From Bactericera cockerelli (lineage: Eukaryota > Arthropoda > Insecta > Hemiptera > Triozidae), in NCBI GenBank assembly GCA_024516035.1, contig CM044959.1, forward strand, positions 36,111,876-36,175,875: 64,000 nt of DNA, written 5' to 3'. The stretch's first letter is position 1; each line of letters opens with the position of its first letter. A program made the translations under genes and the position numbers. Below the pieces are notes generated by a model. The model did no database searches. It saw only the letters and a list, made by a program, of their open reading frames with translations, and was not told the origin of the DNA. Positions 24,301-39,300 of this stretch are shown here, in pieces.

Positions 24301-27300
24301 ATCCTAATGTTATTTACGAGTACACTATCCTGTACCTTCTCATATTGTATGTATTTTTAAACATATTATTTAGATATTTATCTACATAGTTTCATGTTAT
24401 TTACACCTACAGGAACGACGTGCAACAGCGCATTCAATTTCTCAAGTATGCGTGTTAAAAGTATTAAAAATAATGCAGTTTTGGACTTATTCCACGAGAT
24501 ATCCAGGCAGCGGTAGAGCCTCTCTTTCTCTTTGCAACACTTGTGTCCAACAAGCAGTGAGAAAAGTTACCTTCTGTATGATGTTATTGAAAACCAAAAT
24601 TATAAGCACATATGGTGATTCGAAGCAAGAAGCAAGGTGATCTGCCCTGTGAACTACCCGGTCACCACATATGTCACCAACACTGATGTAAACTGTCAAT
24701 GCATGTCCCTAGCGCCGACAGGGTCAGAAGTTGACTGGGGGAGGGTTTACCCACCGACAAAAGTCAAAGTGCAAAATAATTAACGATTGCAATGGTTCAC
24801 TTACACACAGACAAATTGAGCGGAGCTATGAAAAACTAGCGGGGTCCACTCATTAGAAACTAGAAGATTGATGTTCTGATAGAAGTGAGAAAGAGAAATA
24901 GGGAAGAAGAGAGAGAGAGAGAGAAAAGGGGGAGGGTTGGGCAGATCAGAAGATAAATTAAAAGAAACAGAAAAACATGAATCGTGCGTTAGCTAAAATT
25001 TAACACTACATCGCCCCCTGAATCAACCCTTCCCCCGGAGTCTGTGCAAATTTGCCGGGACCCGGTGCCAAAAAAACGGAAGAAAAAAGATCGTCTGCTC
25101 GTATTTTTTGTATTCATCTTACGTCATTTAGTTTTTCTTTATGATAATTGATTAAAAGAAATTGAATACTATGGGGAGGGGGAGGGACAACCCGTGGGAG
25201 AGTGGACAATACACTGCCTGTGTCTTGTAGCTCTAAATGATGCTGGACTTGATACAGCGAACACACACGATAACAGATGTGGAGATAAAATCTAGTGCTG
25301 AAGCCAATGGGAAGATCTGAAGGGATCAAAATCAAAGTAGAGACTGGAGTATCCATCATGGCTTTATAAGATCAAGTCACAAGGAACTGTGTAAATATTT
25401 AGCATGTCTATATTTGTCTATTTAAGAGGCAGAGTCTGATGAATACACCTGAAAATACGAACGAAGATAGTCTACCACCAAATGGTGAAGACAATACGGA
25501 AATTTGAAGGGATCAATTCAAAGATATGGCCTTACATAATAACGTAACAGCAACTTTATCAACTTCAGTGGTAGATGGGATGTCGGATGACAGACCACTA
25601 TGGAAACATACGTACACTAGCATGACAAAATACAGATGGATATTATTAAGTGATGAATCCAATAGAGAATGTGAAAGTTCATGTCCAAGCCAAAATTTAG
25701 ATGAGTATCTCTATAACGAGTCCAATGTTAAATCTACATTACACTCTGGTACAAAATGCTGGACAACCTGTAGTATACGCTTGATAGATTATTTCATATT
25801 ATTTCTTTTAATTTAATGTTGTTCTTTAATTGTTTAATTAGGATAACTACGCAGAAAAATGTATGTCCGAAAATTTCAATGGTCTCAGGATCTTAGTTAC
25901 TAAAGTTTGTATGCTGAAACTTCCTCATTCAGCTATCATTTATTTTTAGCTAATTGTACTAATTTTTGAGTGGGGCTTCCTTTTGTAACCACGAAGTGGT
26001 GTTTTTGGAATAAACTCCACTGGATACGAATCTGGAATTCTCTCCACACGTTTTACTGACGATAAAAATATGTTTGATAATCTTTGTCTTCTGATGGGAT
26101 TCGAACTCCTGACCTTTCATTTCTTGGCACGAACTTCATACAGACGTGGGAGTTTTGAAGATAAAATTACAGACCTCTGTTTTTCTATAGTATTGTACAT
26201 AATAAAATTTGTATATCTGTTCGAAGATACGTGTGGGTCTACATCTTATTGCAATCATTTCTAATAAACGACCCTTAGTGCTCACCTCACTCAGCCTCGG
26301 TCGGGCCGGGAATGTCGAACATAACGAAGGTTAGAATTTGAGTGTTCGACCACTAACTTCGATAACTTCGCTGAAACTGTTCTCGTAAGATCAGGAAACT
26401 TAACTTCCAGGTGTATTGAAAAAGCCTTTGATCACTCTACTGTCGAACCTATTCTTTTTCTTATGTTCTTTGTAAGTTTGACATCTAATATCTTACTATA
26501 CGTTAGCGTCGAGTACTGGTTCTAAACACAGAGGAAGGAGCTGTATAAATTCGGAAAAGTACTGGAAATTTATTCATATGTGATAGAAGCTAAAGAAAAA
26601 GATACTAGTAAGTATGTAACTTGTTGTAGCCAACTTGGCTACAGCTGGAGGGGGGAATGATGGTCTCCAATCAAATCTATTTCAATATTGGCTCGTCCTG
26701 AACCACATATTTATATGTGGGATCAACCATCGCGCATCGTGAGAACTTGGACTTTTTCTTTATAAGTTATTAAACCCTTAGGAAACTGCAAGCTAGTGTG
26801 GCTTGTAGGGGTTGTCTAGTCAGTTTCTATTTATAGTTCTCTAGCGAGACACTGGTCTTCTCCTTGTTTAACGTCCCCCAGCCAGAAATATGTAAGTAAT
26901 TCATACTAGTATGTAAGTAATCATACTAGTATGTAAGTAATTTCATACTAGTATGTAGTATTTCATATAGTATAAGTGATTCATACTAACTATGTACAAT
27001 TGTACATATGTCGTAGACTCACTAGAAAATTAGGCAAAAAGTTAAGGCTCTTTCTATGTCAATTGTAGAATGTGCTAACCGAGCCAGCAACGTCAGTAGC
27101 TCGAGCGATAAAGCGGCAGACTTGTAACCTAATGTTCGGCGGTTCCAATACCAAATATGCAACTATTATAGTAAGACGAATTTGAGTAATTGTGAAAACA
27201 AATAAATAACTAACTTAGGTGAGGTTACAAAACATCAAACAGGCTTAGGCTTATTAGTACAGAGCCTGATTTTTGCAATTAACCCTCATTGCCTTGTTTT

Positions 27301-30300
27301 CTTTTTCCAATAAGACTCAAAAGATACTGACAGAAATATTACCTAAATACGTACCAATATTTAACAAACCCAGGGGAAACACTTGACAAACTCCATCACA
27401 AAACCACGAGAAAAACAGCACTAGCAAAACACGTTGTTGAGAAAAACACGAAACCACAGGGAGAGCGTCTCGAATCCACACACACCAGAAGCACACGAGA
27501 GCAAAAAATAAACACTCTAATTAAAAATTAAAAATCCTATTTATAAAAATTAAAATCCATGAATCGCCGCGACATTATTCGTTTCTGCTCTTTTCGTACG
27601 TTTATTAAAAAAATAATTCAATTTTAAAATTCTGCGCTCGGCAAGATTTTCAGTGTGAAAGAGAGAGAGGCGCAAAAAGGAGAGGGCAGACGACTTCGGG
27701 ATTCTTAAAATATACCGCATTCGGTGTACATGAGAGCAGGGACCGGGATGTATCCAGGGCGGAGATGGGGCCATTTCAGTACTGTATGAATTCACCTAAC
27801 CACAACAAAATATCTGTATGAATTCACTAAAAAACTCTATGACTTCACATAACCACAACAAAAAATCATAGTTATTGTGCCCTAAAAACCACGAGTTTCT
27901 TTACTTCAGTTGTTATATTGAGATACCCTGATTCAATATTCTAAAAAATATGAAGAAAATCTGTAAGAAAGGCAAGAAATGCAGAGAAAAAAATCTGGTG
28001 TGACACCACACGACTTTCCTTATCACAGCCACTGGTGACTCAACGGTAACCGGTAACTAAAAATCAATGTCAAATTCGTAATCAGACATTGGATTTGATA
28101 TGTCACAACCACCATCAAGTAGGAATAGTAAAAAAGTTAGTCCTAGGGGACCCCCCCAAAATACCGGTAAATTGGGGGCGGATTCCAAAAGTTCAAGATA
28201 TCAAAAATGATCAACATAGATCCCTATTATTTATATTTATTACATAATATGAAACCAGACTGCCATACGAGTCTATTAGCCCTGTGCGCACTGAGCACTA
28301 CTGGTACCTGAGGTTTGAACGGCGAGGTTTTTGTTCCAATCACGGTAAAATATTATGGTCAAATTTCCAATCCTAACTCTGAAAAAGTCTGAAAAAGATT
28401 TTCAATAAATTGTTTTAAATCATGCTACTGAATTTCGATTATCTGAGCTCCAGAGCTCTTATATCGTGGTACAACTATTCCGAACAAGCCAGATATATCA
28501 GCTAGCATTCGCCCAGCGCCTAAATAAATCAAGTATTTATTTAAGTATTGTCTATTCTTCCAGTTTTCTAGCATATCTTTTTCTGTTGAATTTGAAAGGA
28601 CACGGAATTAGGGTGGGACATCAGAGTGTTGGGTAATGAATGTTTACAGTCCATTGTAATTTTTGCAAGAAAGAGATTACAAAGAATTTGACAGAGATTG
28701 CCACAGGCAAATAACCATGCCTTTATTTAGACTTATTGTCTATTTTCTTTTTTTACTTTTTATATTTATCATTGTTTTGTTTTTTTCTTGTTTTAATATT
28801 ATACGTTACCTGTACTTTGTCTCAATAAAGCTTAAAAAAAAAACTAGAAATCAAACCAGAATCAGCAACCAGACTCACCTTCTCCACGAGCTTGAAGAAG
28901 CGCTGACACACAGTTCGGAACAACTCGTTCATCTTCGTCAACTTGCCGAGCTTGTCTTCAATGAGTGAGTCCTGCTGCTGCCGCTTGCTCAGCAATAGAT
29001 CCAGCAGATCCAACTCTATGCTCAAGGTCACACTCAGCTCGATGGATGCTGACGTAGTGTTTACTGAGCTTGAGTCTTGCGCTGATCGTAACAGAGAGCG
29101 CGAGGTATTTGTCGTTCAGGTTCGACAGTTTCCGGTCGATATCGGCTCGGAGCTCGGGACGAATGTTGGTCGGAATGTCGGCGATGATGTTTGTAATGTC
29201 CTCTTTGCGCTCCTAGAAATAAAACAGGTAAGAACATACATTGTCAATCAGGTTGATGAAAATATTGTAAATAGATATCCAATGTGCCAAGTATGAAGAA
29301 AAAATATGAATTTTTACTAATTTTTAAAGTCAATGCAATTATTTATTAGCAAGCAATATAGTTCAACGTCACAATAACCGACCACAATAAATACATAAAA
29401 AGAAATAACGCAGATCGACCCAAAATCACTCCGCGATCGACCGATCGATCGCGATCGACTGGTTGGGCCCTGGTCTATTGGGTCTGTGGAGGGGTGGGAG
29501 GTTTTAGTGTTTTGTAATCGGTTGTAGGGAAGGCTAGAGAACCATGGGATCCGGGGCTCTCCTCTCTTACAGGGGACAGACCCGGTTCTCAAGGTTAGGC
29601 CTTCCATTTTCACATAACCAGGCTTCTGACATGGCGGCAGTATCCATAAGTATGCTGCCGTCTTGGGCTTGGTATCTCTATTAAAAAGGTTTTTCCTACT
29701 TCCTCTCCACAGGCCTGAGGCCCATTCTGTGTCAAAAAAAGCAATAATTCACCAAGTTCCAAGTTGAGAGAATGTACATCTCAACAAACATTCGGAAGAG
29801 TCACAAATGTAATATACATAGATATTTAATATACCTCTAGATCCTGCGAATACTGCACATGAGAATCAAAAAACTGCCTGGCTAACGCTAATCCTGAGCC
29901 CATGTCTTGATGCCCGTTGACGAAATTTTCGACATCTGTAGTCAACCAGGATAAAACCTAAAAGGAAAAAATAATATTATTAGTATTGTCATAACTATTT
30001 GACTCAGAGAAGGTACAAAATTATTTAAATCATTTGTTTAGTGCGTAAATGGATAGTTAAAAATTAGCTAAAAGGAACAAGGTCATATATCATAAAATCA
30101 TGCAATTTTTCCGTTACTAGGTAAACAAAATAACTTATATGTAAAACACAACAGCCATAGGGATTGGTCTCTTTTATATAATAGACTTTTGAGGCAGATG
30201 TAAAGCAATAGATGAAAATGTCAAAGCTGAAGTATATGTATAATTTGTTGTTTACAAACTATCGTAGTTGAGCATGAGAATATCCATAGAGGATTTAAAT

Positions 30301-33300
30301 CAATTGTCAATGGATAGAAGCAAAAACAAGATAAACAACTACTGTAGATACATGGGTAGGCCAAACATTGGAACGGAGTAAAAAATATTTTTTTTTTTTT
30401 ACAAAAACGAACACAATATTTCCGATTTCTAATATTCAAAATTTCTCGGAAGTAATGTAAAAGCTTCAAAACAAAAGCTGTATAATAGCTTCATTACTTA
30501 CTACAAATACATATTAAACACAATCCTTGGTCCTTCAAACGTCAACATACAAGGATAGATAGATTAGAAAGCAGGAACTATAGAATATACCTAGATAAAA
30601 AAATCTGATTAGTAAGAAAGTCTGATTTCTTTGGAAGTCACCAAATTCTTCTAACACGAATAGTTTAAAAAATAAAAAAAAGTGACTTCCAAAGAACATA
30701 AGGACATTCCAGTGTTAGAAAACAAAAGCGAGACGCTACTTACATGCTGATAACACTCAAGAAAGCGTTTAAGCGGTTTGGTCGTGTAGAGCCGCGCGCT
30801 ATTCACCTCTGATATGCTCTGGCGGTTGAGCCGCTCCTGAGGTATTTGTCCGGGCGACACTTTGGTTGGACTAGTCGGGTGTTCTGGTTGAGGAATTTTG
30901 CTGACAAATGTTTTGGTAGTTGGCGATTTCTGGGGCAGATTCTGTTGTTTTTCCTCATCAAGTTTCTGCTTCTTCCTCTCTTCTTCTAGCTGAACTATCA
31001 CCTCAAGGTCACGCAGTCTTTGCTTTTCTTTTTCCTTTTCTATTTCTTTCAATTCCTCTATTTGTTTGCGCAGCTCACTTTCTTTTTCTTTTCTCAGTTC
31101 TTCCTTGTGCTTTTTTAAGAGTTCCTCGTTCTGTTTTCTTTCTTTTTCCAAAAGCTCTCGTTCTTTCTTTATTCGATCCAGTTCTTCTTGCTGTTTCCTA
31201 TCTTCCTCAAAGACTCTCTGTCTGTGAGCTTCTCGCTCTTTTTGTAATTGCTCTTCTATTTCTTTAACCTTTCGTATTCGTTCTGCTTCTCGTTTGTCTT
31301 GGTCTTCCTTTTGCTTGCGTTCTCTTTCAATTTTTATTTCAAATTCTCTCTCTTTTTGTATCCTTTCTTGTTCGAGTTTCTCGCTTGCTTCTCTTTGCTT
31401 TCGTAATCTCTCCTTTTCCAACTGTTCTTTTAGTTCCTTTTCTCTTTGTCGCCTTTCTTTCTCGAGCAGTTCTTCAGTTTTTCTTAGCCTTTGTATTCTT
31501 TCTTCTTCTAATTTATCATCAAGTTCTTTTTGTTTTCTTCGTTTTTCTCTTTCAAGTTCTTCCTCAGCTTCCTTTTCTTTGCGTATTCGCTCAAGCTTTA
31601 GTTTATCTTGAAGCTCTTTTTCTTTTTTTCTTCTTTCCTCTTCTAATATTTCTTCCATTTCTCTTTGTTTTCGAATTTTTTCTTGCTCTATTTTCTCTTC
31701 AGCTTCTTTTTCTTTGCGTTGTCTCTCTTTTTCTAGTCGTTCGTGTATTTCTTTTTCTTTACGTTTTCGTTCAATTTCCATTTGTTCTTCTGTTTCTTTC
31801 TGTTTTTGTAACCTCTCTTCTTCCAGTTTTTCTTCCATTTCTTTTAATCTTCTTCTTTTTTCTTCCTCTAGTGTCTTATCAAGTGTCTTCTGTTGCTCTA
31901 GTATTCGCTCCCGTTCTTCAATTTCTCGCTTTCTTCTTACATCTTCTTGTCTAGATTGTTCTTCGATTTCTTTTTCAAGTCTTTCTTTTTCGAGTTTAGC
32001 TTCAATTTCTTTCTTTAGCTTTTCTCTTTCGACTTTACTTTGCTCTTCTCTTTCTTTCAATAATTGTATCTCATGTTTTCGCTTCAACTCTTGTTCTAAT
32101 TCTTTTAATTTGTCTAAATCTTCTTTTCGTTTATGTTCTCTTTCTTCTTCTTCTTTGACTCGTTTGATTTCTTCTTCGAATTTTTCTTTTTCTCGACGAT
32201 ATCTTTCGCGCTCTTCTTCCTCTTCTCTGTGTTTTCTTTCTAACTCTTCCTTTACTTCACGTTCTCTTTCTTCTTCACGTTTGATTTTTCTATCTCTTCA
32301 AGACGTTCCTTTTCTCTTTTCCTATGAACAGACAGAAAGGGTGTCATGAATGGTTTAGAACTTTAGAAAGTAGGTATAAAAGCGAACTGCTAATATACAC
32401 ATCTTCCAATAATTACATAAATAGATATTTTACTAGATACATATTTTATGCTACATTGAAATTGTATTTGACTGTGGAAAACTATTCATACAGTCTTCAC
32501 CTATGTGAATGGATAAAAGTGTCAGTGGCACTTTCAGAACTTACCTTTCCAGTTCTTTCTCCTTCTCGTACTCCTGTTCGGCTCTGAGTTTCTCTCCTCT
32601 CGCTCTCTCTGTTTCTCCAGCTCCCTCTGTCTCAACTTCTGCTTTCTCGTCTCTATCTCCTGCGTTCTCCGATCTGACTCTATCTCAACTGCCTCTGCTT
32701 CGCTTTTGATTCTCAAAAGTTCCTCTTCGTATTTTCGTTGCGTTTTTAACTGCTCAAGTTTTTGTAGTTCGATCTGTTTGAGTCGTTCGAGGTTTCGAAT
32801 CTTTTCGATTTCTTGTTTCCTGAAATAAGATAAATCAGATAATTGTTAAATTGCCAATCGAACATCTAAGTTGATGCAGTTAGAGCAACATTTAAAAACG
32901 TTTGAGAATTGAAAATAAAAAATCCACTCAATGATTGGTTCATTTCTTACAATAGAAACGAGATGTACATTGTACATACTGTGCTACTATCAGTGAAAAA
33001 TAATATTATATAAAAAAAAATCAAGACCCAGAGATACACTGTTACTACAATAAAAAGTGGTGGCATATCTTAATAGTTAGCACAAATTAAATAAATTCAA
33101 CAGAAAAATTTTAGTACACAAAAACAGATTTGCTTTAATGCACAATGCAGGTGCATAGTGGCATACTCATATATTCCATGTTATCCTTTCATGCACTAAT
33201 TTACAGTAGTTACTTTTAAACCTCTTCAGCACAATGTACAAGACTCACGAATCTTAAGACAGACTTAAGACTTTGATGATCACATATTCAATTTTATCGA

Positions 33301-36300
33301 TGACAAAAAAAAATTCCGTACACAGTGCATGACTTCTAAAAAACAGTCAAGTCTTACAACACCAACAACACGAGAACGAAACTTTTTATATCACATAACT
33401 ATTATCCTTTGCTCGGTATCAAACCTACAATCCCCGGGAAAATATTGAACACTATAAACACTCCCGACCAGTGACAAATGTGCCGTGAACAGAAATTCAG
33501 CACAAAACCAGACGAGAAAAAATATCTCCGATCTACTTGAAAATAACACACACGGGGCAGCTATAGTGCCCCAAATTGGAGTGCATGCCAAAAAGAGAAG
33601 AAACATAAACACCTTGCTCGAGGAAATTGAATTGTATGAATTTTGGCATAATTTTCATTCTCTTTCTTAGCGTTCGCGTTAATTAAACACACCTATGCAC
33701 CGGCATGTTGGAGTTGTGGAAATAATTAAATGTATGAAGAATCGGGTGTACAACACATTGCATAAGACAAATAATATAAAAATTAAACGGCACATGCAAG
33801 ATAATAAAAACAGACGAGATACTGTAGGCCGGTGGCGCCGAGTTCAGGCCCGAAATACTGTGCGGCAATGCCTCATTATGTAATGTGTAGAAAAAATATG
33901 TGTAGGGTTATGTTGGTGAGAGAGAATTAATAATTCACTTGAAAAATCCTCTCAGGAAATGCACTTGTTTTGTATGAGTAGGTATAGGTTCTAATTTGAG
34001 CTACTTCGGTCCAATAATAAAATTGTTTTCATTTAACTCAGTTAATAATAATAACACTTTTTAGTGGTAAGTAACCACCAGGCGAGGTTAATGCTTAAAG
34101 CATTTTCTACCACCTAACCCTCAGTTTTATTATTTTGAGGTCAAAAATTGAAATTAACGAGGAAAAATTCATGCACTAGGTGGGATTCGAACCAACGAAT
34201 CAAAACTTTACCTGGATTACCAGGCTAGCGCGTTAGCCACTTGATTACCAGTTTAAACTCACCTCAGTATTACGTTTTCCTGAATTAACTCACCTCAGTA
34301 TTTCCTTCTCCCGATTCATTTCACCTCAGTAGTTCGTTTTCCTGATTCAACTTACCTCAGTAGTTCGTTTTCCTGACTCAACTCACCTCAGTAGTTCGTT
34401 CTCCCGATTCAACTCACCTCAGTAGTTCGTTTTCCTGATTCAACTCACCTCAGTAGTTCGTTCTCCCGATTCAACTCACCTCAGTAGTTCCTTTTCCCGA
34501 TTCAACTCACCTCAGTAGTTCCTTCTCCCGATTCAACTCACCTCAGTAGTTCGTTCTCCCGGATCAACTCACCTCAGTCGTTCGTTCTCCCGGATCAACT
34601 CACCTCAGTAGTTCGTTTTCCTGAATCAACTCACCTCAGTAGTTCATTCTCCCAATTCAACTCACCTCAGTAGTTCGTTCTCCCCGATTCAACTCACCTC
34701 AGTAGTTCGTTCTCCCGGATCAACTCACCTCAGTCGTTCGTTCTCCCGGATCAACTCACCTCAGTAGTTCGTTTTGCTGATTCAACTTACCTCAGTAGTT
34801 CGTTTTCCTGACTCAACTCACCTCAGTAGTTCGTTCTCCCGATTCAACTCACCTCAGTAGTTCGTTTTCCTGATTCAACTCACCTCAGTAGTTCGTTCTC
34901 CCGGATCAACTCACCTCAGTAGTTACTTCTCCCGATTCAACTCACCTCAGTAGTTCGTTCTCCCGATTCAACTCACCTCAGTACGTGAGTCAGTAGTTCG
35001 TTCTCCCGGATCAACTCACCTCAGTATTTCCTTCTCCCGATTCAACTCACCTCAGTAGTTCGTTCTCCCGAATCAACTCACCTCAGTAGTTCCTTCTCCC
35101 GATTCAACTCACCTCAGTAGTTCGTTTTCCCGATTCAACTCACCTCAGTAGTTCGTTTTCCCGATTCAACTCACCTCAGTAGTTCCTTCTCCTGAATCAA
35201 CTCACCTCAGTAATTCCTTCTCCTGATTCAACTCACCTCAGTAGTTCGTTCTCCTGATTCAACTCACCTCAGTAGTTCGTTCTCCCGGATCAACTGACCT
35301 CAGTAGTTCGTCCTCCTGATTCAACTCACCTCAGTAGTTCGTTCTCCCGATTCAACTCACCTCAGTAGTTCGTTCTCCCGGATCAACTCACCTCAGTAGT
35401 TCGTTCTCCTGATTCAACTCACCTCAGTAGATCGTTCTCCTGATTCAACTCACCTCAGTAGTTCGTTCTCCCGGATCAACTCCAGGCGCCTCTGTGTCTC
35501 CCGCGCCAGCACCACCTCCTCCCCCCCACTCCTCTCCCTCAACTCTGTCTCCACGATGGTCTGCCTCCGCGTCTCCGTCTCAACCCTCTGCCTGCGGAGC
35601 TCTGTGTCCAGGGTGAACCTGGAAGTGACCGACACGCCACGGACGTTAAACATGGTGTAACATATCGTCTTGCTGGGGGACGATTAACAGGGAGTAACAT
35701 ATCGTCTTGCTGGGGGACGTTAAACAGGGAGTAACATATCGTCTTGCTGGGGGACGTTAAACAGGGAGTAACATATCGTCTTGCTGGGGGACGTTAAACA
35801 GGGAGTAACATATCGTCTTGCTGGGGGACGATAAACAGGGAGTAACATATCGTCTTGCTGGGGGACGTTAAACAGGGAGTAACATATCGTCTTGCTGGGG
35901 GACGTTAAACAGGGAGTAACATATCGTCTTGCTGGGGGACGTTAAACAGGGAGAAGACCAGTGTCCCGCTAGAGGACTATAAACAGAGAACAGACTAGCT
36001 AACCCTCATAAGCCAGGCTAGCTTGCAGTTTACTAAGGGTTTAATGGCTTATAAAGAAAAGTCTATGTCCTCATGATGGTTGATCGCACATAGAAATATT
36101 ATTATTATTATATAATTCTTTATTAGATACAAAATGACATTATGTACATATAAATAATAATTTTAACAGTGAAAAAATGAAAAAAACAATATATAAAATA
36201 AAAATGAAAAAGTATAGAAAATATTTGAAAACATATGTCCTAACTAAAGGGCGGGGTTATTGCCTATGGCAATCTCTTCCACCCAACCCTTATGTTCAGG

Positions 36301-39300
36301 ACGAGCCAACTTTGAAATAAGTTGGCTGGAGACCATCACTCACCCCTCCAGCTGTAGCCAAGCTGGCTACAACAAGAACAACATAGAGTAACATATATTA
36401 TGACCGGGAGATGGTCCTACCAGGTCCCTACTCATAGTACTCATGTATATTAATATAAGTGAGCAGGTACCTGGCAAGCGCATCTCGAGCCTGCCATTAC
36501 TTGTTTATAATAATAGTACTCTACAGTGGAAGGTAACCAGAAGGCGAGGCTATTGCTTAAAACATTTTTGAACACCTAACTCTTCAAGAATAAAAGTTTT
36601 TTCAAGTTCCTGATACCCATCTCACAAAATAATAGCTTCCGTATTGGATAGCTTTTTTCTATCCTGTATTTCTTCGCTTTTTAAAGAAACTAATTGGGTT
36701 GATTCTTCATTCTGCCTTCTTCATTCTGTATGTTATAAGACATAACACTTTCCGTGCCGGAGACTCATTTTGAAATTATTGCCCAGTGCCGTAGCGATAT
36801 TTGGCCGGTGTTACCAAATGGTAATATTTTTATTTATTTATTTAGAAACTCTTTATTAGCAGAACATATATACAGACAAACAATGGTAAAAATTAAATAT
36901 AAAATTGACAGTATTAATAATATAAACAAGAAAAAAATAAATAAAATATATACATATGTCCTAACTAAAGGGCGGGGTTATTGCCTATGGCAATCTCTTC
37001 CACCCAACCCTTAAAGTTTCCCTATCTAGATTATCAAGTATTAAATAAAATAAAATAATAATAAATAAATAAAAATATGTACATGGATATATATAATTAT
37101 ATACAAAAAAAAAAGGATTTATATATAATATATATAAATGTAAGAAAAAAAAAAAAAAAAAATCAATTTTCCAAGAAATGTTCCTTCGTCAAACCTTTAA
37201 ATGCCAAGCGATTTTCCAAGGTTCTAAGTTCATCAGGCAATTGATTCCAGGATCGAACAGCATTAACTATAAAACTATTACCCATATGGTTTGTGTGATG
37301 AGGTGGAATGGAGAGATGAGTGGAGCGAGTGTTATGGCTATGAAATGAAGAAAGTGAGTGAATTGATGAATGAAGATATGGAGGTGAAGCCTCCTTCATT
37401 ATTTTCCATAGTAAGCCCAATCTCTGGTGTTCTAACCTCTTATCGATTGGTAGCCATTGAAGAATTCGTCGATTTGCTGAAACATGATCGAATTTCTTCA
37501 ACCCAAAAATGTATCGAACACAAGCATTCTGATACGTTTGAAGTTTTTTAAGTAGGTTCCCAGTGATATTTGACATAGCAGCTCCAGCATATTCAATTAA
37601 AGGAAATATAAGAGAAGTACACAGGAGCCGCTTTGTCTTGCGGGGCAAAAACCTTTGCAAACGTTTCAGGGAATGAAACTTTCGATACACTTTTTTACCA
37701 ATGTGAATAACCTGAGAGTTCCATTGAAGATCTGCATCAAAAAGTAAACCAAGATATTTTATACAAGAGGAAAATGGGATTGCTTCAGAGTTGAAAATGA
37801 TGGGAGGTATATGGGACTGAGATACCCGATGTAATAGTGGTTGAGACCCTATAATGATGGATTGAAACTTTTTTGGATTTGGGATTATACCATGGTTTTG
37901 AGTCCAGGCCTTTAAAGCATTAAGATCTGTATTCATCTTGAAAATAGCTTCATTGATATCATCCACATAAGTTTCAATGTAGAGTTTGTAAGTCGTCAGC
38001 ATATAGATGATATTTACAGTATTTAAAAATTGACGATATATCGTTGATAAATATTGAAAATAATAGTGGCCCTAAGATACTGCCTTGAGGTACCCCTGTA
38101 TTGATAGGAAGTAAGCAAGAGCTTGAATCTTGGTTAAAAACATACTGCTGACGACCCCGTAAATAGGTATTAAACCAATGAAGTACAATAGGTGAAAAAT
38201 TGAAATGTTTTGAGAGCTTAGTGAGAAGTATATCAAAATCAACCGAATCAAAAGCTTTACTAAAGTCTGATAGTAGTAGGATAGTAACTTTAGTATTATC
38301 CATACTTTTGCGTATATCATCAGTAACTTTAATCAGAGCAGTAGTTGTGCTGTGACCCGATCGAAACCCAGATTGATAAGGATTAAACAGGTTGTTGGAA
38401 TTTGAAAAGTTTATTATTTGATGATGAACTACTTTCTCAAGGACTTTCGATAATACGGGGAGAAGAGATATAGGCCTGAAATTGTTTAATCCTGTAGGTT
38501 TGGATATTTTGGGTAAAGGAAGAACACGACCGATTTTCCATTGTGTAGGAAACTTACCCGAACGAAGAGAGGAATTGATAATGTGGGTCAAAGGGATCAC
38601 AATGAAATCCAAAATTAATTTCAAAAACTTTATCGAAAGACCATCATTGCCAGATGCGTTTGATTTAATAGAACTGGTAATACCGGCACAGGCTTGAATT
38701 TTTTTTGAAGTTTTTCTTGTTCTGTGCCGGTGTTACCATTTGGTAACTCTATTTGGTAACCAGTGTTACCAAAAGGTAACACCGGGGTCGAGAAGTAGAT
38801 GTCTTCGGTGTTACCAAACGGTAACACCATTTTCCTGAACAGGTGTTACCAAATGGTAACACCGGCACGGAAAGTGTTAAGTTATGCATAAACTAAAGAG
38901 GGGAACGTTTTTTGTCCAAACGAATTAAATAGCTCACTACATTATGGTGTGTGATGAGGAAGATTATCGGTCGGTTTGCATCATCCTGAGAAGAGAACAC
39001 CTTTGCGTCATTACGACAGTATTCGTTCTAATATCAGCATTAACAATCAAATTCTAAGAGGGGGAGTGTAATGTTGGGACTTAGAAAAAAATATATTCTC
39101 CCATGCATCCTCACCGAAATAAGACCACTACATCACTTTCTATTCTGTAAGATAAGGAAAAAAAACACTGCCAATTATGGACACAATACTTCCTCGTGAT
39201 TGCTTCACATTGTAAACACGTGCCAATTTTGAGATTTTATAGAAAATTACTTGTATCTCCAAAACGGCTCAACCGATTTTCTTCAAATTTGATTTATATG

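Noticed and set aside
25526..25816. 96-codon ORF as a gene
   Set aside because: No domain, no splice context, ordinary composition for chance, and no homology I can recognise.
30920..32349. + strand Ser/Phe/Leu-rich ORFs of up to 211 codons
   Set aside because: Shadows of the - strand Glu/Lys/Arg coiled-coil exon (GAA/AAG/AGA read backwards).
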